A stretch of DNA of 35,229 nt from positions 1-35,229 of the forward strand of contig NZ_QHJH01000068.1 in NCBI RefSeq assembly GCF_003947455.1, written 5' to 3'. The number at the start of each line of letters is the position of its first letter. The stretch's first letter is position 1. Shown here piece by piece: positions 1-7,304 of the stretch. Position numbers and translations under genes: made by a program. The notes beneath the pieces are model-generated. The model saw only the letters and a program-made list of their open reading frames with translations, ran no database searches and had not been told where the DNA came from. Source of the DNA: Streptomyces sp. WAC 04229. GTDB taxonomy: Bacteria > Actinomycetota > Actinomycetes > Streptomycetales > Streptomycetaceae.

Positions 1-112
1 AGAGCAGCCCGCGGGCGGCAGAAGTTGATAAAAAGGACCAGCCGACGCGCACCCCCCCCGCCCCCGAATAGCGGGCCCCCCCGGCGCCCCCCCCCACCCC
101 CCCCCGCCGGTA
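1..112. other. Probable error-rich contig end inside nnr
   Basis: The first ~110 bases contain long C runs on the plus strand. Read on the minus strand they continue nnr in frame with no stop or indel. However, Val and Ala positions expected in the dehydratase domain appear as Gly (GTG or GCG read as GGG), while the framework Y-R-R-G ... A-R-Y-x-G-A is kept. This pattern fits base-calling errors at a contig edge better than real divergence. Confidence 0.6.
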
Positions 113-844
113 CTTGTCGCTCTCCGCGCCCGGCACCGGGAGCAGCCGGGCCACGTCCCCGTGCTGCAGGGCCTCCAGCTCGGCCGCCTCACCCGGCAGC
201 GGCAGCCCGATGTCCACCAGCCGCACCGAACCGGCGTACTCCCGCGCCGGATCCACCAGCAGACCCGGCTTGTGCGCCCCGAAGGTGACCGTCAGGTCGG
301 CGCGGACCGCGGCCCCCCGCACCTCCCCGGTGTCCGCGTCGACCCCGCTCGGCAGGTCGACGGCGACCACGGCGGCCCGGGACCGCGCGGCCGCGTCCGC
401 GAGCGGTACCGCCTCCTCCCGCAACCCGCCCTTGCCGCCGATCCCGACGATCCCGTCGACGACCAGGTCGGCCCGCGTGACCAGCTCCACGGCCGGCCCG
501 GCGCCGGTCTGAGGCCCGCCCGCCACCGTCCGGCCACCCGCCCGGCGCAACGCGGCCAGCCCCGGTCCGTGCGCGCGGTCCGGCGCCAGCAGCACCGCCG
601 TCACCCCGGCCCCCCGCCGGGCCAGCCGGGCCCCGGCGTACAGGGCGTCACCGCCGTTGTCCCCGCTGCCGACCAGCAGCACCACCCGGCTGCCGTAGAC
701 CCGGCCCGCCACCCGTCCGAGCACCTCGGCGCAGGCGGCGGCGAGCCCGGCGGCGGCCCGTTGCATCAACGCCCCCTCCGGCAGCCGTGCCATCTCCTGG
801 CGTTCCGCCGTCCTGACCGTCTCCACGCTGTACGCAGTCCGCAT
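1..844 (-). CDS. nnr: Bifunctional NAD(P)H-hydrate epimerase/dehydratase, partial (3' end beyond left edge)
   Basis: Repairs hydrated NAD(P)H: the N-terminal YjeF_N-type domain epimerises NAD(P)HX and the C-terminal ribokinase-like domain dehydrates it using ADP. On the minus strand the ATG at 844 opens MRTAYSVETVRTAE. The epimerase signatures follow: the GSGDNGGDAL loop near residue 62, DLVVDGIVGIGGKGGL, AVDLPSGVDADTG and VTFGAHKPG. The dehydratase domain opens with PGAESDKYRRG near 113-130 and is cut by the window edge. The final ~37 codons stay in frame but are degraded, probably by sequencing error. It is divergent from the XRE-cupin gene. In Streptomyces it usually lies directly downstream of acpS; here the XRE gene separates them. 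Family assignment is confident. Confidence 0.9.
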   Translation of the reverse strand, partial: MRTAYSVETVRTAERQEMARLPEGALMQRAAAGLAAACAEVLGRVAGRVYGSRVVLLVGSGDNGGDALYAGARLARRGAGVTAVLLAPDRAHGPGLAALRRAGGRTVAGGPQTGAGPAVELVTRADLVVDGIVGIGGKGGLREEAVPLADAAARSRAAVVAVDLPSGVDADTGEVRGAAVRADLTVTFGAHKPGLLVDPAREYAGSVRLVDIGLPLPGEAAELEALQHGDVARLLPVPGAESDKYRRGGVGGGAGGARYSGAGGVRVGWSFLSTSAARGLL

Positions 845-902
845 GCCGTCGAGTCTTCCCCGTACACCCGGAACACGCACGAGCCCGGCGCCCGCGATGT
901 GC

Positions 903-916
903 GGGACAGTTGTCCC
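903..916. promoter_or_regulatory. Inverted repeat abutting the XRE-cupin start codon
   Basis: GGGACA-GT-TGTCCC ends one base before the ATG at 917, in the 72-bp gap between divergent nnr (start 844) and the regulator gene. The position suits an autoregulatory operator that blocks initiation. It could equally be chance in GC-rich DNA. Confidence 0.35.
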
Positions 917-1525
917 ATGGGCGACGAGGAGACGGCACAGGTCATGACCTCTCTGGGGGCCAGACTGCGGGCGATCCGGCGGGCCCGCGGGCTCAGCCTG
1001 GCGCAGCTCGCCGCGGCCACCGGCGTCTCCGTGAGCACGCTGTCCCGGCTGGAGTCGGGGCGCCGGGAGCCCGGACTGCGGCACCTGCTGCCGCTGGCCA
1101 GGGCCCACCGCCTGCCCCTGGACGAACTGGTCGGCTCCAGCACCGGCGACCCCCGCGTCCATCCCCGGCCCTTCACCCGGCACGGCCAGACCTGGGTCCC
1201 GCTCACCCGGAACCCGAACGACGGGCTGCACGCCTACAAGCAGATCCTCCCCGCCCCTGCCGTCCCGCGGACCCCCGGGAGCCCGCGCCCCGAACAGGGG
1301 TCCCACGAGGGCCACGAGTGGCTCTACGTCCTCTCCGGCCGCCTGCTCCTCGCCCTCGGCGACCACGACCTCGTCCTGACGGCCGGCGAGACCGCGGAGT
1401 TCGACACCCGCGTCCCGCACGGCATCGCCAACGCGGGTGACCGGCCGGTCGAGTGGATCGCCCTGTACGGCGCCCAGGGCGAGCGCATGCACATCCGGGT
1501 CCGGCCGGCCGGGGGCCGGGCCTAG
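917..1525 (+). CDS. XRE-family regulator with C-terminal cupin domain
   Basis: A 202-aa DNA-binding regulator. An HTH_3/XRE domain occupies about residues 14-68 (RLRAIRRARGLSLAQLAAAT, then VSVSTLSRLESGRREP). A cupin_2 barrel occupies about 125-190 (GHEWLYVLSGRLLLALGDHD, then VPHGIANAGD), a fold that often senses a small ligand. The ATG at 917 was chosen because the short N-terminal helix before the HTH is usual in this family. The ATG at 944 has GAGGAGA 11 nt upstream and is a real alternative. It is convergent with acpS (38-bp gap). Its target is not visible; the inverted repeat at 903-916 suggests autoregulation. Confidence 0.85.
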   Translation: MGDEETAQVMTSLGARLRAIRRARGLSLAQLAAATGVSVSTLSRLESGRREPGLRHLLPLARAHRLPLDELVGSSTGDPRVHPRPFTRHGQTWVPLTRNPNDGLHAYKQILPAPAVPRTPGSPRPEQGSHEGHEWLYVLSGRLLLALGDHDLVLTAGETAEFDTRVPHGIANAGDRPVEWIALYGAQGERMHIRVRPAGGRA

Positions 1526-1563
1526 GAACCCTTGACGGCACCTGGAGATCCTTGGAGAAGGCG

Positions 1564-1935
1564 CTACCCCTCCGCGATCACCACCGCCGAGGCCACCCCC
1601 GCGTCGTGGCTGAGCGACAGGTGCCACGACGCCACCCCCAGCTCCGCCGCCCGCGCCGCGACCGTCCCCGTCACCCGCAGCCGCGGCCGGCCGCTGTCCT
1701 CGACGTACACCTCGGCGTCCGTCCAGAGCAGGCCGGCCGGCGCGCCCAGCGCCTTGGCCAGTGCCTCCTTCGCCGCGAAGCGGGCGGCGAGCGAGGCGAC
1801 GCCCCGGCGCTCCCCGCTCGGCAGCCGCAACTCGCTCTCCAGGAAGAGCCGCCCCGCCAGGGCCGGTGTGCGCTCCAGCGACGCCCCGAACCGCTCGACC
1901 TCGGCCACGTCGATCCCGACCCCGATGATGCTCAT
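1564..1935 (-). CDS. acpS: Holo-[acyl-carrier-protein] synthase AcpS
   Basis: A 123-aa group I phosphopantetheinyl transferase. It moves 4'-phosphopantetheine from CoA to the serine of acyl carrier protein, activating fatty-acid synthesis and possibly type II polyketide ACPs. Both signatures are present: IGVGIDVAEVERF with metal-binding Asp9, and ARFAAKEALAKALG with Glu58 and its Lys. The C-terminal WHLSLSHDAGVASAVVIAEG is typical. Length is normal for the family. The ATG at 1935 begins directly at the conserved MSIIGVGID. The 90-bp gap to alr holds divergent promoters. Confidence 0.95.
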   Translation of the reverse strand: MSIIGVGIDVAEVERFGASLERTPALAGRLFLESELRLPSGERRGVASLAARFAAKEALAKALGAPAGLLWTDAEVYVEDSGRPRLRVTGTVAARAAELGVASWHLSLSHDAGVASAVVIAEG

Positions 1936-2025
1936 GCCGGGCACCCTAACCACTGCCGGCCCGCCGTCCGGCGGTGACGCCGGGCACACGGCGACGGCCG
2001 GGGGCTCTGAGAGACTGTGGGCACG

Positions 2026-3192
2026 ATGAGTGAGACAGCTGCTCGGCGGGACGCGGTACTGCGGGCCCGGGCCGAGATCGACCTGGCCGCCCTGCGGGCC
2101 AACGTCCGCGCCCTGCGCGAACGGGCCCCCGGGGCGGCTCTCATGGCCGTCGTCAAGGCCGACGGATACGGCCACGGCGCGGCACCCTGCGCCCGCGCGG
2201 CCGTCGAGGCGGGCGCGACCTGGCTGGGCACGGCCACCCCGCAGGAGGCGCTCGCCCTGCGCGCGGAGGCCGGACTGCCGGACGGCGTACGGATCATGTG
2301 CTGGCTGTGGACGCCGGGCGGCCCCTGGCGGGAGGCCGTGGAAGCCGGTCTCGACGTCTCCGTCAGCGCCCTGTGGGCCCTGGAAGAGGTCACCGCGGCG
2401 GCACGGCTCGCCGGGCGCCCCGCGCTCGTGCAGCTCAAGGCCGACACCGGGCTCGGCCGGGGCGGCTGCCAGCCGGGCGCGGACTGGGCGGAACTGGTCC
2501 GTCAGGCCCTGCGAGCCGAGGCCGAGGGCCTGCTCCGGGTCACCGGGCTCTGGTCTCACTTCGCCTGCGCCGACGAGCCCGGGCACCCCTCCATCGCCCC
2601 CCAGCTCACCCTCTTCCAGGAGATGACCGCGTACGCCGAACGGCAGGGCGTACGCCCCGACGTGCGGCACATCGCCAACTCGCCGGCCACGCTCACCCTC
2701 CCCGAGACCCACTTCGACCTGGTGCGGCCCGGCATCGCGATGTACGGCGTCTCGCCCAGTCCCGAGATCGGCACCCCCGCCGACCTCGGACTGCGGCCCG
2801 TGATGACGCTGACCGCCGCGCTGGCCCTGGTCAAGCAGGTGCCCGGCGGCCACGGCGTCAGCTACGGGCACCACTACACGACCCCCGGCGACACCACCCT
2901 CGGCCTCGTCCCCCTCGGCTACGCGGACGGCATCCCGCGCCACGCCTCCTCCCTCGGCCCCGTCCTGGTCGACGGCAAGTGGCGCACCGTCGCCGGACGG
3001 ATCGCGATGGACCAGTTCGTCGTCGACCTCGGCGGCGACCGGCCCGAAGCGGGCGCCGAGGCGGTGCTGTTCGGGCCCGGCGACCGCGGCGAACCCACCG
3101 CCGAGGACTGGGCGCAGGCGGCCGGAACCATCGGGTACGAGATCGTCACCCGGATCGGATCCCGCGTGCCGCGCGTCTACTTGAACGAGTGA
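2026..3192 (+). CDS. alr: Alanine racemase (PLP-dependent)
   Basis: A 388-aa enzyme interconverting L- and D-alanine for peptidoglycan. The PLP-binding lysine K44 lies in VVKADGYGHG, and the second catalytic base Y280 lies in GHGVSYGHHY. IANSPATL and the VPLGYADGIPR loop are also present. The ATG at 2026 (MSETAARR) is preferred; an in-frame GTG at 2017 is possible. No good Shine-Dalgarno precedes either start, and GAGACT at 2011-2016 could be a -10 for an almost leaderless transcript. It is followed by the hydrolase and tsaE, an order shared with mycobacteria. Confidence 0.96.
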   Translation: MSETAARRDAVLRARAEIDLAALRANVRALRERAPGAALMAVVKADGYGHGAAPCARAAVEAGATWLGTATPQEALALRAEAGLPDGVRIMCWLWTPGGPWREAVEAGLDVSVSALWALEEVTAAARLAGRPALVQLKADTGLGRGGCQPGADWAELVRQALRAEAEGLLRVTGLWSHFACADEPGHPSIAPQLTLFQEMTAYAERQGVRPDVRHIANSPATLTLPETHFDLVRPGIAMYGVSPSPEIGTPADLGLRPVMTLTAALALVKQVPGGHGVSYGHHYTTPGDTTLGLVPLGYADGIPRHASSLGPVLVDGKWRTVAGRIAMDQFVVDLGGDRPEAGAEAVLFGPGDRGEPTAEDWAQAAGTIGYEIVTRIGSRVPRVYLNE

Positions 3193-3301
3193 CGCGTCCA
3201 TAGGGGATGACGCGCCACCCGCACACCGCGTGACGCGCGTTCAGGTGAATCGGCAACCAGTGGGTATCCGCACAGCGGCCCGGCGAAGAGGAGCGGTGTA
3301 C

Positions 3302-4561
3302 GTGAGCGAGAGCAACGCGGAGGCCGTCGCGTCGGCCGTCGCCTCCGCCACGGAAGCGGCCACCGAGGCCGCCGCCGGCGGCTGGCGCAGGGCGACCGGC
3401 ATCGCCGGCGTCGCCATAGGCGTGGTCGCGGCGGGCGCGGCGGCCGGCGTGGCGATAGAGCGGCTGACGGTCGGCCGCGGGATGCGCCAGAAGGCCCGGC
3501 TCGCCCTGGACTCGGCGGGGCCGTACGGCGGACTGCGCGGCAACCCCGGCAAGGCGTACGCCGACGACGGCACCGAGCTGTACTACGAGGTCGACGACGT
3601 CGAACCGGCTGAGGAGTCCGCGCTGACCCGGCGCAGGCGGCGGCTGTTCGGCCGCAAGGAGCCCGCTGAGGTGACCGTCGTCTTCAGCCACGGCTACTGC
3701 CTCAACCAGGACTCCTGGCACTTCCAGCGGGCCGCCCTGAAGGGCGTCGTCCGCACCGTGCACTGGGACCAGCGCAGCCACGGCCGGTCCGCGCGGGGCG
3801 TGGCCCAGACGCGGGACGGCCGCCCGGTCACCATCGAGGAGCTGGGCCGGGACCTGAAGGCCGTCATCGACGCCGCCGTGCCCGAGGGGCCGATCGTGCT
3901 GGTCGGGCACTCCATGGGCGGCATGACCGTGATGGCCCTGGCCGACGCCTTCCCCGACCTGGTCCGCGAGCGGGTCGTCGGCGTCGCCCTGGTCGGCACC
4001 TCCTCCGGCCGCCTCGGCGAGGTCAACTTCGGGCTGCCGGTGGCCGGTGTCAACGCGGTCCGGCGGGTGCTGCCGGGCGTGCTGAAGGCGCTGGGGCAGC
4101 GGGCCGAGCTGGTGGAGAAGGGGCGGCGGGCCACGGCGGACCTGTTCGCCGGGATCATCAAGCGGTACTCGTTCGCCAACCGGGACGTCGACCCCGCCGT
4201 GGCCCGGTTCGCCGAGCGGATGATCGAGTCGACGCCGATCGACGTGGTCGCCGAGTACTACCCGGCCTTCAACGACCACGACAAGACCGAGGCCCTCGCC
4301 CACTTCGCCGGCCTGCCGGTCCTGGTGCTGGCCGGGGTGCGCGACCTGGTGACGCCCAGCGAGCACAGCGAGGCGATCGCGGGACTGCTGCCGGACGCGG
4401 AGCTGGTGCTGGTCCCCGACGCGGGGCACCTGGTGATGCTGGAGCACCCGGAGCTGGTCACGGACCGTCTGGCCGACCTGCTCGCCCGCGCGGGCGCAGT
4501 GCCGGCAGCGGCTACCGTGGATGGCTATGGAAGCACCAGCAGCAGCGCGGGGCCCGGCTGA
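3302..4561 (+). CDS. Alpha/beta-fold hydrolase with N-terminal membrane segment
   Basis: A 419-aa protein. The GTG at 3302 was chosen because AGAGGAG at 3287-3293 sits 8 nt upstream. Residues ~1-25 are Ala/Glu-rich. A hydrophobic Gly/Ala stretch at ~33-53 (ATGIAGVAIGVVAAGAAAGV) could anchor or export the protein. The alpha/beta hydrolase core carries the oxyanion region FSHGYCLNQDSWHF, the nucleophile elbow GHSMGGMT (Ser), the acid in VLAGVRDLVTP and the His in DAGHLVMLEHP, so a full Ser-Asp-His triad is present. The substrate is unknown; lipase/esterase is most likely. It is a conserved neighbour of alr-tsaE across Actinobacteria, and its end overlaps tsaE by 41 nt, which suggests translational coupling. 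Confidence 0.88.
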   Translation: MSESNAEAVASAVASATEAATEAAAGGWRRATGIAGVAIGVVAAGAAAGVAIERLTVGRGMRQKARLALDSAGPYGGLRGNPGKAYADDGTELYYEVDDVEPAEESALTRRRRRLFGRKEPAEVTVVFSHGYCLNQDSWHFQRAALKGVVRTVHWDQRSHGRSARGVAQTRDGRPVTIEELGRDLKAVIDAAVPEGPIVLVGHSMGGMTVMALADAFPDLVRERVVGVALVGTSSGRLGEVNFGLPVAGVNAVRRVLPGVLKALGQRAELVEKGRRATADLFAGIIKRYSFANRDVDPAVARFAERMIESTPIDVVAEYYPAFNDHDKTEALAHFAGLPVLVLAGVRDLVTPSEHSEAIAGLLPDAELVLVPDAGHLVMLEHPELVTDRLADLLARAGAVPAAATVDGYGSTSSSAGPG

Positions 4562-5060
4562 GCCGGACCGGCCCGCCCCCGAGACCGAGATCACCGTCAC
4601 CTCCCCCGAGCAGATGCGGGAACTGGGCCGCAGGCTCGCCAAGCTGCTGCGCGCCGGTGACCTGGTGATGCTCAGCGGGGAGCTGGGAGCGGGCAAGACG
4701 ACGCTGACCCGGGGGCTCGGCGAGGGCCTGGGAGTGCGCGGCGCCGTCACCTCTCCGACCTTCGTGATCGCCCGTGTACATCCCTCGCTCGGTGACGGCC
4801 CGCCGCTCGTCCACGTGGACGCCTACCGGCTGTCCGGCGGCCTGGACGACATGGAGGACCTCGATCTGGACGTCTCCCTGCCCGACTCGGTGATCATCGT
4901 GGAGTGGGGCGAGGGCAAGGTCGAGGAGCTGACCGACGACCGGTTGCAGCTGTGGATCCACCGCGCCGTCGGCGACACCACGGACGAGGTGCGGCACGTG
5001 ACGGTGACCGGCGTCGGCGCGCGCTGGGCCGACGCCGACACGAGCGTGCTCGCCGGCTGA
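4521..5060 (+). CDS. tsaE: tRNA t6A synthesis ATPase TsaE
   Basis: A 179-aa P-loop ATPase that works with TsaB and TsaD to make N6-threonylcarbamoyladenosine at position 37 of ANN-decoding tRNAs. The Walker A motif GELGAGKTT lies at about residues 53-61. TSPTFVIA, the acidic VHVDAYRLSG and IIVEWGEG follow, as in the YjeE family. The first ~25 residues are Ala/Pro-rich and overlap the hydrolase gene. ATGs at 4521 and 4527 are both possible, and a later start would remove most of the overlap. tsaB-rimI-tsaD follow after two small intervening genes. Confidence 0.93.
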   Translation: MAMEAPAAARGPAEPDRPAPETEITVTSPEQMRELGRRLAKLLRAGDLVMLSGELGAGKTTLTRGLGEGLGVRGAVTSPTFVIARVHPSLGDGPPLVHVDAYRLSGGLDDMEDLDLDVSLPDSVIIVEWGEGKVEELTDDRLQLWIHRAVGDTTDEVRHVTVTGVGARWADADTSVLAG

Positions 5061-5164
5061 GCGCGGCCCCGGCCGGTCCCTTCGGTGCGCCGCCGGGATG
5101 TTCCGACAAGGCGTCGGGAAATATTGCGTTCCGGGTCTTGTGCGTGGTCACATGGTATCCAGCT

Positions 5165-5188
5165 CGTGGTTAGGCATGCCTAACCACG
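5165..5188. promoter_or_regulatory. Perfect 24-bp palindrome (metalloregulator-like operator?)
   Basis: An exact 24-bp palindrome centred on CATG contains TTAGGCATGCCTAA. It lies 16 bp before the Shine-Dalgarno of the small ORF at 5216. TTAGG/CCTAA half-sites recall the DtxR/IdeR (DmdR in Streptomyces) family, but the spacing differs from the 19-bp iron box. No T run follows, so a terminator is unlikely. Confidence 0.55.
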
Positions 5189-5215
5189 CCCGCCCCCGAC
5201 CTTCAGGAGGCGTCC

Positions 5216-5389
5216 ATGTCCCAGACCGAGCCGCAGGCCCGCCGCAGGCCGCAGTCGCCCGCGCTCAGCGGGGTGCCCATGAGTGAACTGCTGGCGTCCT
5301 GCGCCGCCGCCGCGGCGGTCTCGACGCCGCCGCGCGCACCCGAACCGGAGGCCCGCGGGCCCGTCCGGGAGCACCGCGAGGCCGCCTGA
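5216..5389 (+). CDS. Small hypothetical protein, 57 aa
   Basis: The ATG at 5216 has a near-perfect Shine-Dalgarno CAGGAGG (about 5204-5210). The reading frame has the very high GC third positions of its neighbours and runs to a TGA at 5387-5389. The product MSQTEPQARRRPQ... has a central segment SGVPMSELLASCAAAAAVS with one Cys, flanked by Pro/Arg/Glu-rich ends. No family is recognised. It sits directly behind the 24-bp palindrome, so its expression is probably controlled by that site. It converges on the LDT-like gene, whose stop lies 19 bp away. Real gene: fairly likely; function unknown. Confidence 0.6.
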   Translation: MSQTEPQARRRPQSPALSGVPMSELLASCAAAAAVSTPPRAPEPEARGPVREHREAA

Positions 5390-5408
5390 CCCGCCCAGGC
5401 TCCGTGCC

Positions 5409-5963
5409 TCAGGGGACGACGACGACCGGCTGCCCGATCGTCGCGAACCGCCACATCGCGTCGCCGTCCGCGCGCGACTCCCGGATGCCGCCGGTGCGCT
5501 CTCCCGGAGCGGGCTTCGCCGTCGAGCCGTCGAGCGCCGCGCTGAACCCGATCACCACGCCCGCGGTGCTGGTGAAGCGCACGACGTGCTCGACCGGGAC
5601 GCCGTCGGACCCGGTGACCCGGTTGGACCTGGAGGTGACCGCGTAGGTGCCCGGCGCCGGGTCGACCGAGCTGGGCGTGACCCGGAAGGTGCGCCGCACC
5701 TCGCCGCCCGCGCCGACCAGCCACACCCGGTCGTCGTCCACCGAGTACACCACCCGTTCACCCTGGCCGGATCCGGTCGGCAGGGCCTCGGGGTGCCTGC
5801 GGTCGCGCGGTGCCTTGGAGGCGCCCGGGGCGGGTGTGCTGTCGACCTGGGTCCGGCCGAGGTCGGCGGGGACGCTGGCCGACGCCTGGTGGGCGAGGTA
5901 GCCGATGGTCGCGAGGGCGGCCGCGGTGAGGCCGGTGACGAAACCGGCGCTGCTGCTTGCCAC
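5409..5963 (-). CDS. Exported/anchored protein with degenerate L,D-transpeptidase-like domain
   Basis: A 184-aa protein starting at GTG 5963, with GAGGTGG ~8 nt upstream. Residues 6-24 (AGFVTGLTAAALATIGYLA) form a signal or anchor helix, followed by a Pro/Ala-rich linker. Residues ~69-184 resemble a YkuD/L,D-transpeptidase fold: an opening strand pair (RVVYSVDDDRVWLVGAGGEV), DPAPGTYAV in the place of the usual PTGTF, and a closing GGIRESRADG ... IGQPVVVV matching the family's HGCIR-x-S-N-A-D ... G-T-P-V-V-V. The catalytic His and Cys of HGC are Thr157 and Gly159 here, so cross-linking activity is not expected. The fold assignment is inference from motif order. Confidence 0.75.
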   Translation of the reverse strand: MASSSAGFVTGLTAAALATIGYLAHQASASVPADLGRTQVDSTPAPGASKAPRDRRHPEALPTGSGQGERVVYSVDDDRVWLVGAGGEVRRTFRVTPSSVDPAPGTYAVTSRSNRVTGSDGVPVEHVVRFTSTAGVVIGFSAALDGSTAKPAPGERTGGIRESRADGDAMWRFATIGQPVVVVP

Positions 5964-6102
5964 GGGCGACCACCTCGTCGTCGTACGTCGTGCCTGTGTT
6001 CCCCGGCGACGGTAGCAGTCCGTGACGTGGTGGCCGCGCTGTGCGACACGGGTGGGGACGGGAGCCGCCGACCGGGCGTCCGCCGGGGGGCGCGCGGCGC
6101 CG

Positions 6103-6108
6103 TAGGCT
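6103..6108 (+). promoter_or_regulatory. Candidate -10 for leaderless tsaB transcript
   Basis: TAGGCT lies 6 nt before the GTG at 6115, with no Shine-Dalgarno between. This is the usual geometry of leaderless actinobacterial genes. No clear -35 hexamer was found. Confidence 0.45.
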
Positions 6109-6114
6109 GTTTGC

Positions 6115-6768
6115 GTGCTCTTGCTCGCTCTGGATACCGCCACGCCCGCCGTGACCGTCGCGCTGCACGACGGTACGGACGTCATCGCCTCGTCGAGCCA
6201 GGTGGACGCACGCCGGCACGGTGAGCTGCTGCTGCCCGCCGTCGACCGGGTGCTCGCCGAGGCCGGACTGCGGCTCGACGCCGTCACCGGGGTCGTCGCA
6301 GGCATCGGCCCCGGCCCGTACACGGGCCTGCGCGTCGGCCTGATGACCGCTGACACCTTCGGGCTCGCGCTCGGGGTGCCCGTGCACGGCGTGTGCACGC
6401 TGGACGGCCTCGCCTACGCCGCCGACCTGGAGGGGCCCTTCGTGGTGGCGACCGACGCCCGCCGCAAGGAGGTCTACTGGGCGCGCTACGCCGACTCCCG
6501 CACCCGCCTCACCGACCCGGCCGTCGACCGCCCCGCCGACATCGCCGGGCAGGTGGCCGGAGTCCCGGCCGTCGGCGCGGGCGCGCTGCTGTACCCGGAC
6601 ACCTTCCCGAAGGCGCACGAGCCCGAGCACGTCTCCGCGGCCGCCCTCGCCTGCCTGGCCGCCGAGAAGCTCGCTGCGGGCGAGAAGCTGCCCGAGCCCC
6701 GGCCGCTGTACCTGCGCAGGCCCGACGCCCAGGTCCCCAAGAACTACAAGGTGGTCACCCCCAAGTGA
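6115..6768 (+). CDS. tsaB: tRNA t6A synthesis subunit TsaB (YeaZ)
   Basis: A 217-aa ASKHA-fold scaffold that pairs with TsaD in t6A biosynthesis. The N-terminus LLLALDTATPAVTVAL is the family's LAIDTST region. GIGPGPYTGLRVGL near residues 64-77 is diagnostic. The C-terminal PLYLRRPDAQ is also typical. The start is GTG 6115. The gene ends in a 4-nt GTGA overlap with rimI, so the two are translationally coupled. The -10-like TAGGCT just upstream suggests a leaderless mRNA carrying tsaB-rimI-tsaD and the small ORF after them. Confidence 0.94.
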   Translation: MLLLALDTATPAVTVALHDGTDVIASSSQVDARRHGELLLPAVDRVLAEAGLRLDAVTGVVAGIGPGPYTGLRVGLMTADTFGLALGVPVHGVCTLDGLAYAADLEGPFVVATDARRKEVYWARYADSRTRLTDPAVDRPADIAGQVAGVPAVGAGALLYPDTFPKAHEPEHVSAAALACLAAEKLAAGEKLPEPRPLYLRRPDAQVPKNYKVVTPK

Positions 6769-7304
6769 CCGGAGCGACCGAACCCGTGGCCCCGGCCGTG
6801 GACGCCGGGCTGCGCGAGATGCGCTGGTGGGACATCGACCCGGTGCTCCGCCTGGAGCGGGAGCTGTTCCCGGAGGACGCCTGGTCGCGGGGCATGTTCT
6901 GGTCCGAGCTGGCCCACGCGCGCGGCCCCGGGGCGACCCGGCGGTACCTGGTCGCCGAGGAGGACGGCCGCCTCGTCGGCTACGCCGGCCTCGTCACCTC
7001 CGGGGAGCAGGGCGACGTGCAGACCATCGCCGTCGCCCGCGACCACTGGGGGACCGGCCTCGGCGCGCGGCTGCTGACCGAGCTGCTGCGGGCCGCGACC
7101 GCCTTCGAATGCACCGAGGTGCTGCTGGAGTGCCGGGTGGACAACACCCGCGCCCAGCGGCTGTACGAGCGGTTCGGCTTCGAGCCCATCGGCTTCCGGC
7201 GCGGCTACTACCAGCCGGGCAACGTGGACGCCCTGGTGATGCGCCTGACCGACCCTTCCACCTCCGTACCGGGAACCGAACGAGGAACCGACAACCATGG
7301 CTGA
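6765..7304 (+). CDS. rimI: GNAT acetyltransferase RimI (ribosomal protein S18-alanine N-acetyltransferase family)
   Basis: A 179-aa GNAT protein expected to acetylate N-terminal alanine of S18 or other proteins. The acetyl-CoA loop is ARDHWGTGLGARLL. The family signature ECTEVLLECRVDN, then AQRLYERFGFEPIGFRRGYY, follows, with the conserved Tyr near the end. The GTG at 6765 overlaps the tsaB stop (GTGA); a GTG at 6786 is an alternative. Its end overlaps the tsaD ATG by 8 nt. The tsaB-rimI-tsaD order is conserved in many Actinobacteria. Confidence 0.92.
   Translation: MTGATEPVAPAVDAGLREMRWWDIDPVLRLERELFPEDAWSRGMFWSELAHARGPGATRRYLVAEEDGRLVGYAGLVTSGEQGDVQTIAVARDHWGTGLGARLLTELLRAATAFECTEVLLECRVDNTRAQRLYERFGFEPIGFRRGYYQPGNVDALVMRLTDPSTSVPGTERGTDNHG

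Noticed and set aside
161..916. Long plus-strand open frame through the nnr region, upstream of the XRE gene
   Set aside because: Arg/Pro-rich antisense shadow of nnr; no family motifs until the true XRE start at 917.
3190..3237. Three TGACGCG copies after alr
   Set aside because: Spacings of 18 and 23 bp are irregular and the heptamer is common at this GC content; no support for a regulatory array.
5165..5188. Palindrome considered as a rho-independent terminator for tsaE
   Set aside because: It is 105 bp after the tsaE stop, lacks a T run and lies just before a good ribosome binding site; operator is more likely.
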